Assembly (NCBI GenBank): GCA_026770585.1
Contig: MU647115.1
Coordinates: forward strand, 157,520 to 168,692
Origin: Baffinella frigidus
Lineage: Eukaryota; Cryptophyceae; Cryptomonadales; Baffinellaceae
DNA length: 11,173 bases
Direction: 5' to 3'
Shown here: positions 6,736-11,173 of the stretch, one piece after another
Layout of the letters: every line of letters starts with the position of its first letter
Numbering within the stretch: the stretch's first letter is position 1
Translations under genes and position numbers: made by a program
Notes under the pieces: generated by a model
Database searches by the model: none
What the model was told of the DNA's origin: nothing
The model's input: only the letters and a program-made list of their open reading frames with translations

Positions 6736-6944
6736 GCCGCAGCATAGTCCGACACACACGAGCGCACGCACCAACGTGGCCGCCTCCCAATACTCCAACA
6801 GCAGAGAACGCGCCGTAAAGCGCGCTCCTGTAAGGCTGCATCCCGCATTACCAGCACCCCCACCCCACTCAGGTGGAAGGTGTTTGGCTGCGTTGTCTCC
6901 AGTCGTGGGATGCACGGCGGGCGCCAGTGTCCAAGGACACCCTC

Positions 6945-6945
<1 letters not shown>

Positions 6946-7020
<75 letters not shown>
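6946..7020. repeat. 75-nt uninterrupted poly-C run
   Basis: Seventy-five consecutive C follow GGACACCCTCA. The minus strand would be a 75-nt G run able to form G-quadruplexes. Proline- and glycine-only open frames crossing it are not genes. The assembled length may be inaccurate. Confidence 0.9.
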
Positions 7021-7021
<1 letters not shown>

Positions 7022-7139
7022 TCCACCCTCCCGCCCCGCCTCGCATGCACGGCAGAGCGTTGGTCGAGAGAAGCATCAGATGGCGCCTTCCCACCAGAAC
7101 ACCTGCCCACATCGACGCTTGGGTCAGGGGAGATGCAGC

Positions 7140-7243
7140 TATCCCTTAAGCGCCCATGCCGCCAAATTTGGGGGCCTGAGGTCCTAGGCTGGTCCTAGGG
7201 CCCTACGGTAGGGCGTATGAGCCTACTGGCCACTTAAGGGATA
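7140..7243 (-). mobile_element. Family B MITE, copy B5
   Basis: The ends are TATCCCTTAAGCGCCCATGC and TACTGGCCACTTAAGGGATA. The core is reversed relative to B1 (GGGCCCTACGGTAGGGCG). The right TA (7242-7243) is shared with the start of A8. Confidence 0.87.
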
Positions 7244-7361
7244 GGGGTACCTCGCTCATAAGAAGCCGCCCCCTGCTGGGGCCCTACGGTAGGCCCATGC
7301 CTAGCGCCCTGTGGTGGTCCTAGGGGGGGGGGACGTTTCTTATGAGTGAGGTACCCCTGTA
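7242..7361 (-). mobile_element. Family A MITE, copy A8, abutting B5
   Basis: The left end reads TAGGGGTACCTCGCTCATAA and has lost the CA of TACAGGGG. The right end is complete (GAGGTACCCCTGTA). The core is reversed (GCCCTACGGTAGGCCCATGC). It joins B5 at a common TA. Confidence 0.87.
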
Positions 7362-7380
7362 CGCGCTTCTGTACCGCTAG

Positions 7381-7430
7381 GCTAGGTCGGTCCGACCCCT
7401 GCGAGGCTAGGTCGATCGGCACCCTGAGAG
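7381..7430. repeat. 25-bp tandem duplication
   Basis: GCTAGGTCGGTCCGACCCCT followed by GCGAG is repeated as GCTAGGTCGATCGGCACCCT followed by GAGAG. The two units are adjacent and diverged. No function is evident. Confidence 0.7.
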
Positions 7431-7461
7431 GCTTGCTCCACTGGTCCAGGCTACCTTTCAC

Positions 7462-7584
7462 TACAGGGGTACCTCGCTCATAAGAAACCGCCGCCCCCCT
7501 AGGACCACCATAGGGCCCTAGGCATGGTCCTACTGTAGGGTCCTAGGGGGGGGGGCGGTTTCTTATGAGCGAGGTACCCCTGTA
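7462..7584 (+). mobile_element. Family A MITE, copy A9
   Basis: Complete ends, TA on both sides, and a forward core GGTCCTACTGTAGGGTCCTA. The core variant GGCATGGTCCTACTG is the one found at the start of the minisatellite at 231. This is one of the best preserved copies. Confidence 0.92.
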
Positions 7585-7816
7585 CCTGCTGGCAGAGAGG
7601 CCCTCATGGAAAGAGCAGGAGGCTAAGAAACAACTACTTTATCTTGTATCTCCCGAAGTGGGCTCGTCCACCCCTAAACCTTGCACCCTTTTGCAGTTGA
7701 CAGGCGGGAACGGGTGCGTGCTCAGCGGTGATCAATCGAGGTCTCTGGTGTGAATCAGGCCTCTACGTTCAAGGTCACTCTGGTGTAAATGAAGGTTTCT
7801 TTGATCAGGCGTGCAC
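7585..7816. other. Short unassigned stretch between A9 and the exon cluster
   Basis: The segment 7790-7816 (AGGTTTCTTTGATCAGGCGT) resembles 8084-8110 (AGGTCTGTCTGATCAGGTGT). Each precedes a CTCGGAG exon edge on the plus strand, so the similarity reflects duplicated intron sequence. Nothing else is recognised. Confidence 0.5.
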
Positions 7817-7958
7817 CTCGGAGTACAGGGGTACCTCGCTCATAAGAAACTGCCCCCCCCCCCCTAGGGCCACCGTAGGGCCCTATGCATAGTCCTGTTA
7901 TAGGGTCCTGGGGGGCGCGTTTTCTTATGAGCGAGGTATTCCTGTAGCCATGGACGTT
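7817..7958 (-). pseudogene. Exon fragment, copy i, interrupted by A10
   Basis: CTCGGAG (7817-7823) and GCCATGGACGTT (7947-7958) are the two halves of the CTCGGAGTAGCCATGGACGT motif, read on the minus strand as VHGYSE. Insertion of A10 at the TA splits it. It is a remnant of the exon described at 8453-8604. Confidence 0.75.
7824..7946 (+). mobile_element. Family A MITE, copy A10, inserted in an exon fragment
   Basis: Standard left end; the right end is GAGCGAGGTATTCCTG. TA is present at 7824-7825 and 7945-7946. Uninterrupted CTCGGAGTAGCC occurs at 8008, 8353 and 8453, each with a single TA, so the target duplication is demonstrated. Confidence 0.93.
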
Positions 7959-7962
7959 TTCA

Positions 7963-8008
7963 TAAGGCTCTGGCGCATGAGTGAGTCAGAGAGGGTAATG
8001 AAGAAGAC
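7963..8008. repeat. Intron-like repeat, copy 1 (partner 8303-8349)
   Basis: CTGGCGCATGAGTGAGTCAG followed by AGAGGG.AATG.AGAAGAA occurs here and at 8303-8349, each next to a CTCGGAGTAGCC exon edge. It lies beyond the inferred exon end, so it is probably duplicated intron or flanking sequence. Confidence 0.7.
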
Positions 8009-8058
8009 TCGGAGTAGCCGTGGACGTTATGGAGCAGCGCGAACATCATGCCGGGCGT
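8008..8058 (-). pseudogene. Exon fragment, copy ii
   Basis: Read on the minus strand this encodes TPGMMFALLHNVHGYSE, matching the end of the exon at 8453-8604 except for P in place of L. Several codons differ only at silent positions (CTGCTCCATAAC against CTCCTGCACAAC). The GT that follows GAG in other copies is TC here, so a splice donor would be lost. Confidence 0.7.
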
Positions 8059-8134
8059 CTTTCGGGGGGGGGCTCGTGCGAAAGAAGGTCTGTCTGATCA
8101 GGTGTGGACCTCGGAGGGTGGTAGGAAGTAGTTA

Positions 8135-8291
8135 CAGTCCACCTACCCTAACACAGGCTACCGTAACACATACTTACCCTCCACACATACTCCTTCGGCC
8201 GGCCCCCGATTTCCCCTAACGCATACCGACCCTCCACACATACTCAATCAGTCCGGCCCCGACGGGTATGTGTTAGGGTAGGTCCACTGTA
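8135..8291. mobile_element. Element I, inverted-repeat element flanked by TA
   Basis: CAGTCCACCTACCCTAACAC at the left pairs with TGTGTTAGGGTAGG and TCCACTG at the right, with a one-base gap. TA precedes (8133-8134) and follows (8290-8291). Inside, a direct repeat of ACCCTCCACACATACTC starts at 8177 and 8230. Only one copy is present in this window. Confidence 0.7.
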
Positions 8292-8302
8292 CCCACTTTC
8301 CA

Positions 8303-8370
8303 AAAGGTGCTGGCGCATGAGTGAGTCAGAGAGGGAAATGGAGAAGAAGGACCTCGGAGTAGCCATGGAC
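8303..8370 (-). pseudogene. Intron-like repeat plus exon fragment, copy iii
   Basis: The intron-like repeat at 8303-8349 is followed by CTCGGAGTAGCCATGGAC (8353-8370), the VHGYSE edge on the minus strand. It then diverges into unrelated sequence. The exon edge is followed by GTCC on the minus strand, which fits a splice donor. Confidence 0.65.
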
Positions 8371-8452
8371 ACAAAACCTGGCCGTAACATCCAGTTTTCG
8401 AGCGTTTAATTTATTTTAAAATGCCTGGCGGGGTGAGATCGGGGGGGGGCAC

Positions 8453-8604
8453 CTCGGAGTAGCCATGGACGTTGTGCAGGAGCGCGAACATCATGCCGAG
8501 CGTCGACATCACGGGCATCACCGAGAACTCTCCAAACACCCACTGCGTCATCAGGATCATCTGCAGGAGCAGCGCGCCGAGTTCGAGAATGTCCACGCCC
8601 AGCC
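8453..8604 (-). pseudogene. Best-preserved duplicated exon of a hydrophobic protein (copy iv)
   Basis: This 152-bp minus-strand segment reads open as about 51 residues. They include two hydrophobic stretches: ILELGALLLQMILM, and a later one ending GMMFALLHNVHGYSE, with WVFGEFSVMPV between them. That pattern suits part of a multi-pass membrane protein. On the minus strand the segment is preceded by CTGACAG with CTAACC shortly upstream, and followed by GAG then GTGC. These look like a splice acceptor, a branch site and a donor. Related copies nearby preserve the residues while differing mostly at silent positions, so the ancestral sequence was under protein-level selection. No neighbouring exon is identified, and I do not recognise the family. 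It may be an exon of a live gene, but the surrounding broken copies suggest a fragment. Confidence 0.6.
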
Positions 8605-8693
8605 CTGTCAGATGGTTAGGTGCGTGGTTCAGCGGTTGGGGATACACGGTTAATCCCGAGGCGGGCCCTTCTTAGGACAGAGTCTGTCCAGGC

Positions 8694-8781
8694 GTGACTG
8701 AGAACTCCCCGAACACACAATGCGTCATCAGGATCATCTGCAGCAGCAGCGCGCCGAGCTCCAGAGTGTCCACTCCAAGCC
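8694..8781 (-). pseudogene. Exon fragment, copy v
   Basis: On the minus strand this reads LGVDTLELGALLLQM, then ILMTHCVFGEFSVTP, matching the first part of the exon at 8453-8604 with three replacements. The last part of the exon (from VMSTLG) is missing. It lies about 177 bp from copy iv in the same orientation. Confidence 0.65.
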
Positions 8782-8825
8782 CAGATTTCGTGGATTACAG
8801 GGTTCAGCGTTTGGGAATACACGGC

Positions 8826-8891
8826 CACTGCGTCAGCAGGATCCTTTGGAGAAGGGGAGGGCTCCGAGCTCCAGAATGTCCACTCCAAGAC
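8826..8891 (-). pseudogene. Exon fragment, copy vi, frameshifted
   Basis: The minus strand begins after CTGTCAG with codons for LGVDILELGAL. A small insertion then shifts the frame, and a stop follows. The continuing similarity (LQRILLTQW) is in another frame. It shares downstream sequence with copy iv: ATGGTTAGGTGC, and later TCCCGAGGCGGGCCCTTCTT. Confidence 0.65.
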
Positions 8892-8982
8892 CTGACAGAT
8901 GGTTAGGTGCAGGGTTCCGCGTTTGGAAATACACGGTTACTCCCGAGGCGGGCCCTTCTTAGGACTATCTCCTCACACTCGG

Positions 8983-9044
8983 TCCACGAAATCTGGGCTT
9001 GGAGTGGACATAATCCACGAAATCTGGGCTTGGAGGGGACATTC
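8983..9044. repeat. 31-bp tandem duplication
   Basis: TCCACGAAATCTGGGCTTGG followed by AGTGGACATAA is repeated at 9014 with AGGGGACATTC. The unit is the inverse of CCAAGCCCAGATTTCGTGGA at 8775-8794. It thus arose from an inverted duplication of the exon region. Confidence 0.8.
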
Positions 9045-9088
9045 TGGAGCTTGGCGCGCTGCTCCTACAGATGATTCTGATGACACGC
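9029..9088 (+). pseudogene. Inverted exon fragment, copy vii
   Basis: On the plus strand this encodes LGGDILELGALLLQMILMTR, the same segment found on the minus strand in copies iv to vi. Third-position differences (CTT, CTA, ATT, ACA) keep the residues unchanged. It is inverted relative to copy v, forming an imperfect inverted repeat over 8720-8793 and 9011-9084. Confidence 0.65.
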
Positions 9089-9162
9089 CTTGGCGGTGGC
9101 GTGCAGGGGTGAGCGTTTCGGAACGCACGGGTCGGGGTTTGGGGAACGCAGGGTGCAAGAAG

Positions 9163-9179
9163 GTCCACGCCCAGCCCTG
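9163..9179 (-). pseudogene. Very short exon remnant, copy viii
   Basis: GTCCACGCCCAGCCCTG is identical to part of the exon start at 8591-8607. It is short and may be fortuitous on its own. It lies at the edge of the exon cluster. Confidence 0.4.
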
Positions 9180-9301
9180 CTACGCGAGATCAGGTCCAGG
9201 GTTTAGAGATTTGATGCTCTTTGATATCTTGGCCTTAAGATCAGCAAGGATATGTTATTTTAGGCATCAGACCAAGACTTAAGATAGCATAAATGGCTCC
9301 A

Positions 9302-9326
9302 CCAACGCGACCTCAGGTCGCGTTGG
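9302..9326. repeat. 25-bp palindrome CCAACGCGACCT / AGGTCGCGTTGG
   Basis: Two 12-base arms around a single C form a perfect stem. Telomere-like inverted motifs follow at 9335-9384. No adjacent gene explains it. Confidence 0.8.
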
Positions 9327-9334
9327 GATTTTCT

Positions 9335-9384
9335 AAACCCTGAACCCCCTCCCGCGTAGTGGTTTCAGGGTTGAGGGTTTGGGG
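9335..9384. repeat. Short telomere-like motifs in opposite orientations
   Basis: AAACCCTGAACCCC on one side and CAGGGTTGAGGGTTTGGGG on the other resemble the array at 2271-2428, arranged head to head. This is a small remnant rather than an array. Confidence 0.5.
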
Positions 9385-9533
9385 CCGCAGGGGTCGGAGT
9401 CGGCCTGATCTGCTGGGAGCAGCGAAAATCCTCTGAGCGAGGGGGACGTGTGCAATTCCCATACACATCCTCTTTTAGAGGATTTTACACAACCGCGTGT
9501 AGGTTTTTTAGTCCCCCCCCTGAGAGCCTCCTG

Positions 9534-9779
9534 CCACTCGAGGCTAGAAAGGGGACCATTTTAAATGTGGGGTTGTTAAATTTAGTACCAGTCACGGGCA
9601 GGCTTGGTCACGTAACTCGAGGAATTCCGCGAGATACGTGACCAACGCCCCTATTTGTCTGAAAATTACTACACAATTCTTTTTTTTCTTCACTGGCAAA
9701 GGACTTGTAAACTTCTTCACTGGCAAAAGACTTGTAAACTTGAAACTTTTAAAATAGTCCCTCTTCCAGTCTCGAGTGA
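9534..9779 (+). mobile_element. Family E element, copy E1
   Basis: The left end CCACTCGAGGCTAGAAAGGG pairs loosely with CCTCTTCCAG and TCTCGAGTGAGG at the right. The inner hairpin GGTCACGTA to TACGTGACC lies at 9606-9643. TTTGTCTGAAAATTACTACA (9654 onward) resembles the inner arm of element D. A 27-bp tandem duplication (TTCACTGGCAAAGGACTTGT type) occupies 9686-9739. The flanks are not TA. No coding capacity is seen. Confidence 0.8.
9686..9739. repeat. 27-bp tandem duplication inside E1
   Basis: Two adjacent units, TTCTTCACTGGCAAAGGACT followed by TGTAAAC, differ at one base. E2 has only a single shortened counterpart, so the duplication is specific to E1. Confidence 0.85.
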
Positions 9780-9873
9780 GGAGCGAACGTGTGAGTGTCC
9801 CCGGGGGGGGCAGGCCCGCCGTAGGGTGCTTAACGACCGAAACCACGGAAAGCAGCCTTGTTTTCGCGAGCTA

Positions 9874-10085
9874 CCACTCGAGGCTGGAAGAGGGAGTATT
9901 TTAAATGTGGGGTTGTTAAATTTAGTACCAGCCACGGGCAGGTTTGGTCACGTAGCTGGGGGAATCCCCCCGACTACGTGACCAAACGCCCCTATTTTTG
10001 TGAAATTTACTACACATACCCCCCCCCCCCTTCACTTGTAAAGGAAGCTCTGTTTTAAAATGGTCACATTTCTAGCCTCGAGTGG
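9874..10085 (+). mobile_element. Family E element, copy E2, with TA target duplication
   Basis: The ends CCACTCGAGGCTGGAA and TCTAGCCTCGAGTGG are flanked by TA at 9872-9873 and 10086-10087. The left 130 bp follow E1 closely (AAATGTGGGGTTGTTAAATT). The hairpin TTTGGTCACGTAG to CTACGTGACCAAA spans 9943-9985 and has a different loop-proximal stem from E1. A C run occupies about 10020-10030. Confidence 0.87.
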
Positions 10086-10089
10086 TAGG

Positions 10090-10150
10090 CACGCACACTG
10101 CCGAGCCCTTGGAGCTAGAAACGCACTGCCGTGCCTTGGAGGTAGAGGTG
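10090..10150. repeat. Tandem duplication of about 30 bp
   Basis: ACGCACACTGCCGAGCCCTT followed by GGAGCTAGAA is repeated as ACGCACTGCCGTGCCTTGGA followed by GGTAGAG, with small gaps. A hairpin, CGAGGTAGG to CCTACCTCG, follows at 10155-10182. Confidence 0.65.
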
Positions 10151-10202
10151 CCTTCGAGGTAGGTCCGTGCATGCCTACCTCGGCAGGGACGCGCCCCAAC
10201 AC

Positions 10203-10367
10203 TAATAGCGTAATGGACGAAAAATGGGGCAGTTAGGCCTACGGCATTGCCTAGGACCTCCTACTGTAGGCTAAAATCCTAGGGACTTGTTGGTCATAGG
10301 AGCCCTACGGCCTACGGTAGGCAATTCCGTAGGCCTACCTACCCCATTTTTAGTCCGTTAGCCTATG
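10203..10367 (+). mobile_element. Family F inverted-repeat element with 5-bp target duplication
   Basis: The left end TAATGGACGAAAAATGGGG pairs with CCCCATTTTTAGTCCGTTA at the right. AACAC flanks it at 10198-10202 and 10368-10372. The neighbouring duplicate (10446 onward) reads CGCCCCAACACGCGAGAC without interruption, giving a direct empty-site comparison. The interior contains CTCCTACTGTAGGC and CCTACGGTAGGC, resembling the cores of families A and B. Confidence 0.85.
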
Positions 10368-10495
10368 AACACGCGAGACTCCCAGCCGCAATATCTGAAA
10401 CCCAACAACCCCACATTTAAAATACTCCCTCTTCCAGCCTCGAGTGGGGACGCGCCCCAACACGCGAGACGGCCAGCCGCAATATCTGAAACGCG
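10368..10495 (+). repeat. Local direct duplication around F and E3
   Basis: ACACGCGAGACTCCCAGCCG followed by CAATATCTGAAAC (from 10369) recurs from 10461 as ACACGCGAGACGGCCAGCCG with the same continuation. GGGACGCGCCCCAACAC precedes both units: at 10187 before F, and at about 10447 before the second unit. Confidence 0.8.
10404..10447 (-). mobile_element. Solo family E end, E3
   Basis: AACAACCCCACATTTAAAAT followed by ACTCCCTCTTCCAGCCTCGA and GTGG is the inverse of the first 44 bp of E2. No other end follows. It separates the two units of the local duplication. Confidence 0.8.
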
Positions 10496-11173
10496 GAGCT
10501 CGAGCCGGCAAGCCACCCTCCCCTCAACCCTCAACACGTACCATCCGCCGCGAGGTCCCTGATGCATATCTACTCCTGCACTCTCAGTTCTCCACCCCCC
10601 CCCCCCGCCGAAGGCAAGGTGTTTTCATTGTTCGAGGCTGGCGGGTTTGGAACAAGGCAAGTCCGCCAGCCTTGAACGGTGGGGGATGCCGATTTCCAGC
10701 ACCCCTCTCGCAGTCAGAAATCGTTTGAAATCGGTTTATGGGCAAACAACGAACCCACTTGAGACTTGTGCGGGGCGGTGGCAGGTGAAACGCGGAGAGG
10801 GGAGGAGTAACGTTCCTTTTCGATGGCCTTGCGCGGGGAGCTGCGGGGAGGAGAGGGGCAGCGGGGCGAGCGAGGTGGGAGGGGAGAGGAGGTGGGAGAG
10901 GAGAGAAAAGAAAACACTTCACAATTAGGAGGGGATGACGAGGCAGACCTGCGAGGGTCGAGAACCAGCGGCGCTGCTGGGGCGCGAGGCCGTACTCCCC
11001 CACCGCGCGGAGCCGCATCGTCGCTGTTCGCGAGAGCGCTGCGGCGGCCGTGGCAACCGCGATGGCTGCGGGGGGCGGGGTGGGTTGGGGGGGTTAGAGG
11101 ATGGTAGAGGACGACACGCGAGGAGGCGCGAGAGGGTGACGCCAGCGGGCCACTGGCTACGGCGATGGCTGAG
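10448..11173. other. GC-rich stretch with hairpin and purine tract, no gene called
   Basis: A hairpin, GTTCGAGGCTGGCGG to CCGCCAGCCTTGAAC, spans 10630-10677 with one mismatch. From about 10790 to 10945 the plus strand is strongly purine-rich (GGAGAGGAGGTGGGAGAGGA). Open frames on both strands are Pro/Arg- or Gly/Glu-rich and show no domain, so none is called. Confidence 0.5.

Larger units (their letters stand above)
6402..6815 (+). repeat. Local segmental duplication, copy 2
   Basis: This is the counterpart of 6067-6366 (CAAGTTGCCGTC ... AGAGAGCCCCGCCT ... GCCGCAGCATAGTCC ... CCTCCCAATACTCC). It carries B4 and A7, while copy 1 carries A6. The insertions therefore postdate the duplication. 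Confidence 0.8.

Noticed and set aside
6642-7198. Open frames with poly-Pro or poly-Gly tracts across the C run
   Set aside because: They exist only because a pure C/G run has no stop codons. They also include MITE ends.
10630-10677. tRNA suggested by a GTTCGAGGC string
   Set aside because: No cloverleaf can be formed. The string is one arm of a simple 15-bp hairpin.
10584-11018. Minus-strand open frame of 144 codons
   Set aside because: The translation is dominated by Pro/Arg from the purine-rich tract, with no domain.

Overview
This window looks like intergenic, repeat-dominated nuclear DNA of a eukaryote. It is GC-rich and has long pure C/G runs, one of 75 nt. It also carries degenerate TTTAGGG-like telomeric sequence and many short foldback elements with TA target duplications. 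I see no bacterial-style gene order, no ribosome binding sites, no rRNA or tRNA, and no complete protein-coding gene. A GC-rich microalga or other protist would fit, but the sequence alone does not name the organism.

The main content is a nest of non-autonomous inverted-repeat elements (MITE-like), which I label by letter. Family A (about 120 bp, ends CAGGGGTACCTCGCTCATAA, TA on both sides) has ten copies plus one solo end. Family B (about 105 bp, ends TATCCCTTAAGTGGCCA) has four full copies and one fragment. Family C (ends TGTGGGTATC) has four copies, one with a 5-bp target duplication. Family D is a single 486-bp near-perfect foldback inside a telomere-like array. Family E (ends CCACTCGAGGCT) has two copies and one solo end. 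Family F is a 165-bp element with 5-bp AACAC duplications. H and I are single inverted-repeat elements flanked by TA. None encodes a transposase, so mobilisation would have to be in trans.

Layout. 1-1620: A and B copies, a 21-bp minisatellite built from A-core sequence, and a 38-nt C run. 1701-1818: family C. 1824-2270: unassigned. 2271-2952: telomere-like array interrupted by foldback D. 2953-4732: open in several frames on both strands but with no recognisable gene. 4733-5814: H, two A copies and a dispersed 38-bp motif. 6067-6815: a locally duplicated segment into which A, B and C copies inserted at different times. 6946-7020: 75-nt poly-C. 7140-7946: B5 and A8-A10. 7817-9180: a cluster of broken, duplicated exons encoding part of a hydrophobic protein. 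9335-9384: inverted telomere-like remnants. 9534-10447: families E and F. 10448-11173: a hairpin and a purine-rich tract with no gene recognised.

The strongest results come from comparisons within the window. Three A copies sit in repeats whose uninterrupted counterparts are also present, which shows directly that A inserts at and duplicates TA. The only credible protein-coding trace is the repeated exon at 7817-9180. Its copies differ largely at third codon positions, so it was once a selected gene family, but it is now fragmentary.
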